Of a DNA stretch of 64,000 nt, positions 1 to 7,716 are shown piece by piece. The notes below the pieces were generated by a model, which worked only from the letters and a program-made list of their open reading frames with translations, ran no database searches and was not told the origin of the DNA. The position numbers and the translations under genes were made by a program. The DNA is taken from the NCBI GenBank assembly GCA_009929485.1, contig SAAJ01000004.1:1-64000 (forward strand), given 5' to 3'. Origin of the DNA: Negativicutes bacterium. Lineage in GTDB: Bacteria; Bacillota; Negativicutes; Anaeromusales; Anaeromusaceae. Every line of letters begins with the position of its first letter. Positions within the stretch are counted from its first letter, which is position 1.

Positions 1-320
1 TCATTTAGGAGCCGAGCGACCAAACGTTTGTGGAATAAAAAAGGTTCACGTCCATTTGCTGCTTTGTAGCGTTGCGCTACTTGCAATGGCTCGTGCTAAC
101 CAAAAGCAGGAAAAAGAGGCCGCTTAACGGATAAAAAGCTCCGTTTTAAGCGATAATGGGAGTAGTCTGCCTTTTTTCAGCTGCAGTTCCACCAGTTTTT
201 GCAGTGGAAAGCAGAATTGCATTTTTGGAAGCCTCGTGGAGCGTCTTTGTGTGTGTCATGTCTTGTTATTTTTAAAAAATGCTAGTTATGCAAAAGCCTC
301 ATTTAAGTGACGGCAAAGAA
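1..320. other. hairpin-rich intergenic DNA, no gene seen
   Basis: No reading frame of useful length is present. Two imperfect hairpins stand out. One spans about 47-95 and centres on TAGCGTTGCGCTA with flanking CCATTTGC/GCAATGG and CACG/CGTG arms. The second spans 121-152 with arms CGCTTAACGG and CCGTTTTAAGCG. They resemble in style, but not clearly in sequence, the long hairpin elements elsewhere in the window. The upstream gene lies outside the window. Confidence 0.4.
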
Positions 321-366
321 AAACATGGCTGTAACCTTTGGGCTTACAAGGGGTACAGCCATGTTT
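321..366. terminator. strong stem-loop, probably a bidirectional terminator
   Basis: A perfect 13-bp inverted repeat (AAACATGGCTGTA at 321-333 and its complement at 354-366) encloses a 20-base loop. It is preceded by an A-rich run and followed by CTATTT. It could end a gene transcribed from left of the window. Confidence 0.6.
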
Positions 367-405
367 CTATTTGCGTTGGGTAGGGCGAGTATTTAAAGAA
401 AGAGA

Positions 406-424
406 TGTCACCCGTCGGGTGATA
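406..424. promoter_or_regulatory. short palindrome upstream of the exported-protein gene
   Basis: TATCACCC and GGGTGACA arms flank a 3-base centre, about 80 bases before the start codon at 504. A TATACAAT-like -10 follows at about 446-453. It may be an operator or just a hairpin in the leader. Confidence 0.25.
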
Positions 425-503
425 GCGGGTAAGAGAAATCTCCTATACAATCGTAGTATCGGGATAAAAGGTTGTTTGAAAGCAAAAATAAGGGAGGCAG
501 AAT

Positions 504-932
504 ATGAAAAAATGGATGCAAGTATTGTTACTCTGTTTAGCCGTGTGTTTGGGAACTGGTTTTTGGGGGATGGAGCATGGGGAGGCCGCGGAAAAAGTCG
601 TTTGGACAACGACGGATTTGTACTATGAGCTGGATGGGCAAGGCGCCCCCAAAAATGTACTTGTTATCGAAGGGTATTTTACAAATCATACGGATAAATA
701 TATCAACTATTTTTACGAGCTAAACCTTGCCGCTACCATGAGAGCTGACATTGGGGCTGGCTATACAGGGACCGTGAAGGGAACGTTTCGAAATTTTGAA
801 AAGATGATTGACCCTCATAGCGAGGCTGCTCATACTTTTAGAATTACGAATGCAAAAATAGTTTGGCCTATTGAAGAGTATGAAGTGGTTCAGGGCTATA
901 CGAAATGGAAGCAAAGTGATGCTGCGGGTTGA
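504..932 (+). CDS. small exported protein of unknown function
   Basis: 142 aa. The ATG is well supported by GGGAGGC seven bases upstream. Residues 1-28 form a classic signal peptide (KKW, then a hydrophobic stretch, then an alanine-containing cleavage region before EKVVWTTT). The mature part of about 115 residues looks like a small beta-rich domain with many aromatic residues and a segment reading LVIEGYFTNHTDKYINYF. No catalytic motif, transmembrane segment or lipobox is visible. Its general look recalls short extracellular beta-sandwich proteins, but I do not recognise a family. It is followed after 90 bases by the ankyrin lipoprotein gene in the same direction, so the two may be co-transcribed. 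Confidence 0.75.
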   Translation: MKKWMQVLLLCLAVCLGTGFWGMEHGEAAEKVVWTTTDLYYELDGQGAPKNVLVIEGYFTNHTDKYINYFYELNLAATMRADIGAGYTGTVKGTFRNFEKMIDPHSEAAHTFRITNAKIVWPIEEYEVVQGYTKWKQSDAAG

Positions 933-1022
933 GTTGGTTGGGGTTGATTATTGTATGTATGGATGCGCCGGCGGTTTGCTTAGCCGTGAGATTAAGTAAA
1001 GAAAAAATGGAGGATTAAAATT

Positions 1023-1742
1023 ATGATGATGCGTTTATTCATGGTGGGTTTGCTTTCGATGGCAGTATTGCTTGCGGGATGTTCAAAAAGCCCGGAAGAT
1101 GCAAAGAAAGAGTTAGCCGATAAAAAAATTCAATATAATGAGCAGAGCTTTGTAAAAGCGGTAGAGGATCAAAAGAAGGATGTTGTGGAGCTGTTTATTG
1201 AAGCAGGGATGAACCCCAATGTTACAACTGCTAATGGCACTCCGTTGGTAACCGCAGCGGCGACGGGTAATTTGGAAATGGTTAAGTTTTTGGTTGAAAA
1301 AGGAGCTGACGTAAATAGTAAAAGCAAAGATAAAGGAGACTTAACGCCGCTGTTTGCTGCGATTCTCGGGGGAGGGAAAGACAAAGACAAGCAGGAGACA
1401 GTAAAGTTTTTGTTGGATAAAGGGGCGGACGTGAATGCGCGTTTTGCTTCTAAAGGGTTTGAGGCAACACCGCTGATGATGGCGGCGGCGGAAAAGGATA
1501 CAGAGATCGTTCGGCTGCTGTTGGCGAAGAAACCGGATATTCAAGCGATAGATGCAGGCACAGGACTTACTGCTTTGATGATGGCTGTGCTTAACAATAA
1601 TCTTGAAAATACCAAGGAGCTTTTGGCGCAGGGCGCTGATGTGAATAAGAAAGCTAAAAACAATGTTACAGCTCTTTCGCTGGCGAAACAGGAAAAAAAT
1701 AAGGATATGATTACGATCCTGACGAGTGCAGGAGCAAAGTAA
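1023..1742 (+). CDS. ankyrin-repeat lipoprotein
   Basis: 239 aa. An N-terminal signal ends in the lipobox LLAGC (Cys20), so the protein should be lipid-anchored on the outer face of the inner membrane or in the outer membrane. From about residue 40 it consists of ankyrin repeats. Typical repeat signatures are TPLVTAAATGNLEMVKFLVE and EKGADVNSK, then TPLFAAILG, TPLMMAAAEKDTEIVRLLLA and TALMMAVLNN. Ankyrin repeats mediate protein-protein contacts; no enzyme domain is attached and the partner cannot be guessed. GGAGG lies 7-8 bases before the first of three tandem in-frame start codons (ATGATGATG variants), so the exact start may differ by one or two codons. A strong terminator follows immediately. 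Confidence 0.88.
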   Translation: MMMRLFMVGLLSMAVLLAGCSKSPEDAKKELADKKIQYNEQSFVKAVEDQKKDVVELFIEAGMNPNVTTANGTPLVTAAATGNLEMVKFLVEKGADVNSKSKDKGDLTPLFAAILGGGKDKDKQETVKFLLDKGADVNARFASKGFEATPLMMAAAEKDTEIVRLLLAKKPDIQAIDAGTGLTALMMAVLNNNLENTKELLAQGADVNKKAKNNVTALSLAKQEKNKDMITILTSAGAK

Positions 1743-1744
1743 AA

Positions 1745-1781
1745 AAGGAGAATCGCAACCGTGTGTTGCGATTCTCCTTTT
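1745..1781 (+). terminator. intrinsic terminator of the ankyrin lipoprotein gene
   Basis: Stem AAGGAGAATCGCAA with its complement, 7-base loop, followed by TTTT. It begins three bases after the stop codon. Confidence 0.85.
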
Positions 1782-2172
1782 ATCATCCTGATTGCAGCTG
1801 GTTTCAGAAGCGCTATCAGCGATTTGCTGGCAACGTTCTTTCCAAGAACAACGCTCGTTCCTGCTCCCAACTCATGCCACTCTGTGATCTCATCCCTTCT
1901 GTTGGCATGACGACTAACTCAGTCGCTCAGGATACAGAACTCTTCGGATGAGATGTTGAAGTGGGCTATCCGATCTTACCTTGCCCCACTTATGACTCTT
2001 TGATCCACTTGCGACTCTCTGACTCGCCTATGACTCGTTGACCAAACGGCCCTCTTCTTACTTTCATAGTACACCCGAAAGAGATTAATGTCAATATAGA
2101 GAGGATGTTATATTGTATTCATCAGCAGCCTTTTCATCGAAAAACCTCAAATGCAATACGCAATCCTCTGCC
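1782..2172. other. intergenic region between convergent genes, no gene seen
   Basis: About 390 bases between the ankyrin gene and the end of ppdK. It holds short hairpins (for example around 1833-1856, and TCATGCC/GGCATGA arms at about 1873-1911) and a GACTC-rich repeat tract at about 1985-2042. The short frames here lack good ribosome binding sites and look non-coding. Confidence 0.5.
1985..2042 (-). repeat. purine-rich 3' repeat, copy a (degenerate)
   Basis: The plus strand reads as repeated GACTC/GACTCT units, so the strand matching the ppdK transcript is purine-rich (GAGTC, AGAGAGTC). This resembles the tails found 3' of other genes in the window (see 32215, 34236, 41211, 47285, 53105). 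This copy is the most diverged. Confidence 0.35.
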
Positions 2173-4830
2173 TTAGCGAGTTCCCAATACTTCGCCGTCG
2201 CTCAGCGCCGCCTGAGCTGCAGCCAGGCGGGCTACGGGCACGCGGTAGGGAGAGCAGCTGACAAAGTCCAAGCCGATTTCATGACAAAACTGGATAGAGC
2301 TGGGGTCGCCGCCATGTTCGCCGCAGATGCCGATCAAAAGCTCCGGACGTGTGGCGCGGCCGCCGGCGACAGCCAGGCGCATGAGTTTACCGACGCCTTG
2401 ACGGTCCAGTTCGACAAAGGGATTGGCTTTGAGGATCTTCTGCTCTAAATAATGAGGCAGGAATTTGCCTTCCGCGTCGTCGCGGCTGAAACCCAGGCAG
2501 GTTTGGGTCAGGTCATTGGTGCCGAAGCTAAAGAATTGCGCGCTGGCGGCCAGTTCGTCCGCCAGCAAGGCGGCCCGGGGCAGCTCAATCATGGTGCCGG
2601 CGGTATAGTGGAACTGTACCTGGCGCTCTGCCATGACTTCTTGAGCGATGCGGTCAATGCGCTCTTTGAAGAAATCCATTTCCTCCCGGCTGATGGTGAG
2701 CGGGATTTCTACTTCAGGGAGTGCAGTGAGGCCTTCTTTGGTCAGTCTGGCGGCGGCGTTCATAATGGCCCGGATCTGCATCTCGTATACTTCGGGGTAC
2801 GTAATGCCCAAACGGCAGCCGCGATGTCCCAGCATGGGGTTGAATTCGTGCAGGTGACGGACTTTTTTGAGGAGCAGTTCTTTTTGCGCCAATGTTTGCG
2901 GGTCATTGCCGAGAGTGCGTAGCCGTGTCGTTTCCACTAATAGTTCTTCCAGGCTGGGCAAGAACTCATGCAGCGGCGGATCAAGCAGGCGGATGCAGAC
3001 CGGATAGCCTTCCATGGCTTTTAAAATGCCGTAGAAGTCATTTTCCTGCATGGGCAGCAAATGAGTCAAGGCGTCTTCGCGCGCCTCTAGCGTCTCGGCG
3101 AGAATCATCTGTTGTACATAGGGAAGGCGGTCTTGAGCCATGAACATATGCTCCGTGCGGACCAGACCGATACCGGTTGCGCCGAAGGAACGGGCTTTGG
3201 CGGCGTCTTCAGGGGTATCGGCATTGGCGCGGACATCCAGGCGACGGTATTCATCGGCCCAAGCCAAAAGAGTTAAGTATTCCGGCGAGAGTTCAGGCTC
3301 TTGGAGGGGGATGGAACCGCTGATGACCCGGCCAGTGGCGCCGTCAATAGAGAGGAGGTCGCCTTCTTTTAACGTCAAATTGCCGATGGTCAAGGTCTTG
3401 GCGTTATAATCGATGCGGGCGGCCTCGCAGCCGCAAACGCAAGGTTTTCCCATGCCGCGGGCTACAACAGCGGCGTGGCTGGTCATGCCGCCGCGGCTGG
3501 TTAGAATGCCCTGAGCCATGACGATGCCGTGAATGTCATCAGGAGTGGTCTCGGTACGCACCAAGAGCACTTTTTTGCCTTGGCGTCCCAAAAGTTCTGC
3601 TTCGTCCGCATCAAAGACGATCGATCCTGAAGCGGCGCCCGGCGAGGCTGGCAGACCTTGCGCTAGGACGTCGAGTTTGGCGGAGCTGTCAATCTGGCGG
3701 TGGAGCAGCTGGCCGATTTGCGTTGGTTCCACCATCAAGAGCGCATCGGCGTTGCTTACCAGGCCTTCTTGCACTAAATCGTGAGCCACTTTGACAGCGG
3801 CGGCGGCAGTGCGTTTGCCGTTGCGGGTTTGCAGCATATAGAGCTTGCCTTTTTCGATGGTGAACTCGATATCCTGCATGTTTTTGTAGTGCGTTTCCAA
3901 AGTCTTGACGATTTGACAGAACTGTTCATAGACATGCGGCATGTCGTCCGCCAGCTTTTCAATGCTTTGGGGGGTTCGAATGCCGGCGACGACGTCTTCG
4001 CCTTGGGCATTCATTAAGTACTCGCCGTAGAGCTTGTTTTCGCCGGTCGAGGGATTGCGGCTGAAGGCGACGCCGGTACCGGAGTCGTTGCCCATATTGC
4101 CGAAAACCATAGACTGGATATTGACGGCCGTACCCAGATCGTGGTCGATTTTGTTCAGATTGCGGTAGACGATGGCCCTGTCATTATTCCAAGAGCGGAA
4201 AACGGCCGTAAGGGCCATGAAGAGCTGTTCTTTGGGCTCTTCCGGGAAGTAGCGGCCGCTGTGTTCGTGGACTAGTTTTTTGTATTGTCGGATGACTTCT
4301 TTGAGGGAGTCGGCGCTGAGATCTTGGTCAAAACGGACGCCTTGCTCTTCCTTGACGTCATCAAGAAGTTGTTCGAATTCGTATTTGTGGATGTCAAGAA
4401 CGACGTCGGAGAACATCTGGATAAACCGGCGGTAGGAGTCGTAGGCGAAACGCTCATTACCGGTAGCGGCGGCTAGGCCGACGACGGTGTTGCTGTTCAG
4501 GCCGAGGTTTAAGATGGTATCCATCATGCCAGGCATGGAGAAGACGGCGCCGGAACGAACCGATACCAAAAGCGGATTCGCGGCGTCTCCGAAACGTTTG
4601 CCGGTTTGTTCTTCCAAGACGGCTAATTGACGCGATACTTCCTCTTCCATGCCTGCAGGGAGTTTGGCGCCTTGCGCGTAGTATTCGCGGCAGCCTTCGG
4701 TGCTGATGGTGAAGCCAGGAGGCACCGGCAGACCCAGATTGGTCATTTCGGCTAAGTTGGCGCCTTTGCCTCCTAAAAGCGAGCGCATTTCAGCGCTTCC
4801 CTCCGTAAAAAGGTATACATATTTTTTCAT
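2173..4830 (-). CDS. ppdK: pyruvate, phosphate dikinase
   Basis: 885 aa, usual length for the family. Catalyses the reversible conversion of pyruvate, ATP and Pi to PEP, AMP and PPi in the cytoplasm, serving gluconeogenesis or PPi-linked glycolysis. The N-terminal ATP-grasp nucleotide domain begins with GGKGANLAEM near residue 20. The phosphohistidine loop is TSRGGMTSHAAVVARGMG with catalytic His452. Thr450, two residues before it, is the site that the regulatory protein phosphorylates in this family. The C-terminal PEP/pyruvate TIM barrel includes GIGLVRTEHMF, FFSFGTNDLTQ and SCSPYRVPVARL. The ATG overlaps the stop codon of the upstream PSRP gene by four bases, so the pair is translationally coupled. 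A PPi-type phosphofructokinase at 54612 would fit a PPi-using glycolysis. Confidence 0.97.
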   Translation of the reverse strand: MKKYVYLFTEGSAEMRSLLGGKGANLAEMTNLGLPVPPGFTISTEGCREYYAQGAKLPAGMEEEVSRQLAVLEEQTGKRFGDAANPLLVSVRSGAVFSMPGMMDTILNLGLNSNTVVGLAAATGNERFAYDSYRRFIQMFSDVVLDIHKYEFEQLLDDVKEEQGVRFDQDLSADSLKEVIRQYKKLVHEHSGRYFPEEPKEQLFMALTAVFRSWNNDRAIVYRNLNKIDHDLGTAVNIQSMVFGNMGNDSGTGVAFSRNPSTGENKLYGEYLMNAQGEDVVAGIRTPQSIEKLADDMPHVYEQFCQIVKTLETHYKNMQDIEFTIEKGKLYMLQTRNGKRTAAAAVKVAHDLVQEGLVSNADALLMVEPTQIGQLLHRQIDSSAKLDVLAQGLPASPGAASGSIVFDADEAELLGRQGKKVLLVRTETTPDDIHGIVMAQGILTSRGGMTSHAAVVARGMGKPCVCGCEAARIDYNAKTLTIGNLTLKEGDLLSIDGATGRVISGSIPLQEPELSPEYLTLLAWADEYRRLDVRANADTPEDAAKARSFGATGIGLVRTEHMFMAQDRLPYVQQMILAETLEAREDALTHLLPMQENDFYGILKAMEGYPVCIRLLDPPLHEFLPSLEELLVETTRLRTLGNDPQTLAQKELLLKKVRHLHEFNPMLGHRGCRLGITYPEVYEMQIRAIMNAAARLTKEGLTALPEVEIPLTISREEMDFFKERIDRIAQEVMAERQVQFHYTAGTMIELPRAALLADELAASAQFFSFGTNDLTQTCLGFSRDDAEGKFLPHYLEQKILKANPFVELDRQGVGKLMRLAVAGGRATRPELLIGICGEHGGDPSSIQFCHEIGLDFVSCSPYRVPVARLAAAQAALSDGEVLGTR

Positions 4831-5666
4831 CGTAATTCGGCTCCCTTCCGGTAATATTCTAATACTTTGGCAGCGGTTTCTTCGGTGGCTTTATTGGTGA
4901 CGTCAATAATCGGGCAGCCGATTTTGCGCATAATGCGCACGGCGTACTCAATTTCTTCGAGAATGCGGTCATAGTTTGCGTATTCCGCCGTTTGCGCCAG
5001 TCCCATGGTGCGCAGGCGTTCCCGGCGTATTTCATAGAGATGATCCGCTTTGATGGTGAGGCCGACTGCTTTGTTCGCCGGCACTTGAAAGAGCTCCTGA
5101 GGTACGGTCACTTCCGGAACCAGTGGCAGGTTTGCGGCTTTAAGTCCTTTGTGCGCCAGGTACATGCACAAAGGGGTTTTGGAGGTGCGCGATACGCCGG
5201 TGACGACGATGTCGGCTCGCAACAGGCCGCGCGGCTCTTTGCCGTCGTCGAATTTGACGGCGAATTCAATGGCTTCAATACGATTAAAGTACGCTTCGTC
5301 GATTTTGCGCAAACTGCCAGGCTCATTGCGCGGGTCCAGACCGCTGATTTGCGTGAGAGCGTCAACAACAGGGCCCATTACATCCACACAAGTTAAATTC
5401 AATTTCGCAGCCTTGATTTTCAGAGCTTTACGTAAATTGGGACTAACCAAAGTGTAAATCACGGCGGCGTTGGCAGTGGCTGCAGCTTCCTGCAAGGCTT
5501 CCTCCACTTGATAAACAGAAGCCAGATACGGCATGCGGCGCAATTCGACATGACCGGCGTCGAATTGGCTGCAAGCGGCTTTGGTGACGACTTCCGCCGT
5601 TTCGCCGACTGAGTCGGAAAGCAAATAGAGAACGGCGGGATGCGCGAACTTACCGGAATGAGTCAT
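4827..5666 (-). CDS. ppsR/pdrP: PPDK regulatory protein (ADP-dependent kinase / Pi-dependent pyrophosphorylase)
   Basis: 279 aa from the ATG at 5666, which has AAAGGAGG eight bases upstream; the frame is open further upstream to 5741 but that extension runs into the preceding gene and lacks a ribosome binding site. This is the DUF299 family. It inactivates PPDK by ADP-dependent phosphorylation of a threonine next to the catalytic histidine and reactivates it by Pi-dependent removal. The family P-loop is visible as GVSRTSKTP (residues 157-165), after an N-terminal half containing LSDSVGETAE. It sits between the CcpN-like regulator (13 bases upstream) and ppdK (overlap of four bases), the order expected for a co-regulated unit. 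Confidence 0.95.
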   Translation of the reverse strand: MTHSGKFAHPAVLYLLSDSVGETAEVVTKAACSQFDAGHVELRRMPYLASVYQVEEALQEAAATANAAVIYTLVSPNLRKALKIKAAKLNLTCVDVMGPVVDALTQISGLDPRNEPGSLRKIDEAYFNRIEAIEFAVKFDDGKEPRGLLRADIVVTGVSRTSKTPLCMYLAHKGLKAANLPLVPEVTVPQELFQVPANKAVGLTIKADHLYEIRRERLRTMGLAQTAEYANYDRILEEIEYAVRIMRKIGCPIIDVTNKATEETAAKVLEYYRKGAELR

Positions 5667-5679
5667 GAAGAAACCTCCT

Positions 5680-6324
5680 TTATGAGCGGCTGCCCATTTG
5701 TACAAACAGCCTTGTGATGTTGGACTTGGTGAAGCGGCCAAGCAGGCGGTAACGTTCTCCGTCCGGCGTGTTTTCTATGATGACTACCGGCAGGGAGTCG
5801 ACTTGATGTGTCAGCAGCTTCTGCGCAGCCCGGAGCACGGACTCTTCCGGCGTGGTCACAATAATGTTGGGCATGCGAGTCATGATTACGCTGATAGGCA
5901 AGTCTTCCAGTTTGCGCTGTCCCAAGGCGGTTTTTAGCAAATCTTTACGCGAAACCACGCCTTCGAGAAAGCCTTCTTGAGAGACAATAAACATGGTGCC
6001 CACGTCTTCAATGAACATTTTGACAATGACATCATAGACTGAGGTTTTTTCCCGAACTGCTACGGAGATGGAATGAGCCTCCTTGACGCGCAAGGGGCTG
6101 AGCATGCCGGCGATAATGTCCTTTTCGTCTTTGCCGCTGTAGTAGTAGCCTACCCGGGGGCGGGCTTCCAGCAGACCGGACATGGTCAGAACCGCCAGAT
6201 CCGCACGCAAAGCGGCGCGGCTGACTTGCAGGCGATCAGCCAGCTCTTTGCTGCTCAAGGGTCCGTTTTCTTTGACCCATTCCAGAATGGTGCGTTGACG
6301 TGCCGATAATTCGATGGTACTCAC
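5680..6324 (-). CDS. ccpN: CcpN-like transcriptional regulator (HTH plus two CBS domains)
   Basis: 214 aa, starting at a GTG. Residues 1-60 are a winged helix-turn-helix (RQRTILEWVKENGPLSSKEL, then LQVSRAALRADLAVL). Residues about 80-205 hold a pair of CBS domains (VYDVIVKMFIEDVGTMFIVS; LPISVIMTRMPNIIVTTPEE), which usually bind adenine nucleotides. Bacillus CcpN represses gluconeogenic genes, and its gene is followed by the PSRP homologue; the same arrangement is seen here, extended by ppdK. By inference it represses or autoregulates this operon in response to energy state. The ribosome binding site before the GTG is weak (AAGG), but no better start fits the HTH. Confidence 0.9.
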   Translation of the reverse strand: MSTIELSARQRTILEWVKENGPLSSKELADRLQVSRAALRADLAVLTMSGLLEARPRVGYYYSGKDEKDIIAGMLSPLRVKEAHSISVAVREKTSVYDVIVKMFIEDVGTMFIVSQEGFLEGVVSRKDLLKTALGQRKLEDLPISVIMTRMPNIIVTTPEESVLRAAQKLLTHQVDSLPVVIIENTPDGERYRLLGRFTKSNITRLFVQMGSRS

Positions 6325-6430
6325 CTGCCTTGTAATTCTATTTATTGAACGTGTTTAATGCCATTTGTATGGGTGAATGGCGTAGACGATAAACGAAAAA
6401 GATGTTTAATACTACAAATAGCATACGCTA

Positions 6431-6461
6431 ATTATAGCATATAAGTACCTGCTGTTGGCAA
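6431..6461 (-). promoter_or_regulatory. candidate promoter of the ccpN-PSRP-ppdK operon
   Basis: On the minus strand a perfect TATAAT (6431-6436) lies 19 bases after TTGCCA (6456-6461). Between it and the GTG start there are two copies of ATTAAACA about 50 bases apart (6351-6358 and 6403-6410), each beside a TTTGTA or ACAAAT. They are possible operator half-sites for the CBS-type repressor. Confidence 0.4.
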
Positions 6462-6635
6462 GGAAAAATCGCTGCAGGATAAAATTATAATGAAACAGAG
6501 GCCGTAAGAAGGATTTACGCCAAAGAAAACGGAATACTTATTTTAAGCATTAAGAAACGGTTTGTAATTTATGGAAAAAAGTAAGACAGGCAAGATGATG
6601 TGCCGGTTTGAAGGGGACAAGGGGGACGATTTTGC

Positions 6636-7655
6636 GTGCATGAGCTTTTAAAACGGATTCTTTTTGTATGCCTGGCTTTGTTGTTTATGGCCGGATTCTG
6701 GCAGCCGACGGCGGAAGCGGGGCTAATCAGCAAGGACCAGGAAATTTCTATGGGCCGCGATGTAGCGAAAGAATTGGAGAAAAAATACGGTCTTGTAGAC
6801 GACGCGCAGCTGCAAGAGCGCATCCAAAAAATAGGCATGAGTCTGGTGAAAGTATCGGAACGGCAAGATCTTCCGTATACGTTTAAGGTTTTAAATTCCA
6901 AAGAAGTGAACGCTCTGGCTGTGCCTGGCGGTTTTATCTATGTCTTTAAGGGCTTAGTCGATCTGATGCCGGATGACGATGAATTAGCTGGCGTTATTGG
7001 GCATGAAGTAGGGCATGTGGTTAAGCGGCACAGCGTGAAGCAGATGGAAAAAAGCCTGGGGATGGGCTTGCTTTTCAGCATCCTATTCGGTGATCGAGGG
7101 GTGCCGCTGCAGAGCTTGGCGTATCAGGTGTTAATGGCCGGTTATAGCCGGGATGACGAACGGGAAGCGGATCAATTGGGATTTGTACATTCCTTTAAGG
7201 CTGGCTACAATCCGTATGGCATGGCCATGGGCCTGCGCAAATTGGCGAATACGAATCAAAATTATCACCCGGATCTATTTTCCAGTCATCCCGAGGCGAA
7301 TTCGCGGGTGGAAAAAGTGCTGGGTTATGCCCGGGAGGCCGGTGTGCGTCCCTTTGTGGACGAAGGCGCCAAGCAGGTGAAGGATGGAACTTGGAGCCTG
7401 CCGCCCTTTAAAACCGCTGTTGATGGACAGGAACCTGTGTTTCGGGCTTTTGCCGCTGCGGGCGCCATTTATCGGGCTCGGAGCAGCGCGGGCTTTTCGT
7501 CGGAACGGTATGTGCCGGACAGTGACGGAACTCAGTTTTATATCTATTATAATGAGCGACGTATTATGACGATTGCAGAAAGTGAGGCCGCTGCCTACGG
7601 CGTTTCCCAGGAAGAATTGATGGAACGATATCTGGAGGCGCTGCGGCGGTATTGA
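6636..7655 (+). CDS. M48-family zinc metalloprotease, exported
   Basis: 339 aa from a GTG with GGGGGAC upstream. Residues 1-28 form a signal peptide ending in AEAG. The zinc site is HEVGH (His123, Glu124, His127), and the third ligand is in the EREAD motif (Glu177). The domain order matches the periplasmic M48B/BepA-like proteases that act in envelope quality control. About 100 C-terminal residues after the SSHP motif (FSSHPEANSRVE) lack a recognisable TPR and form a short family-specific tail. It stands alone, 60 bases before glgP and in the same direction, although the glycogen cluster has its own ribosome binding sites and an unrelated role. Confidence 0.9.
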   Translation: MHELLKRILFVCLALLFMAGFWQPTAEAGLISKDQEISMGRDVAKELEKKYGLVDDAQLQERIQKIGMSLVKVSERQDLPYTFKVLNSKEVNALAVPGGFIYVFKGLVDLMPDDDELAGVIGHEVGHVVKRHSVKQMEKSLGMGLLFSILFGDRGVPLQSLAYQVLMAGYSRDDEREADQLGFVHSFKAGYNPYGMAMGLRKLANTNQNYHPDLFSSHPEANSRVEKVLGYAREAGVRPFVDEGAKQVKDGTWSLPPFKTAVDGQEPVFRAFAAAGAIYRARSSAGFSSERYVPDSDGTQFYIYYNERRIMTIAESEAAAYGVSQEELMERYLEALRRY

Positions 7656-7716
7656 AAAAAGAAAGCATTAGCTGGTAGTGAGACGGTAAGACTGATAGTC
7701 AGGAAGGGAGAGACGC

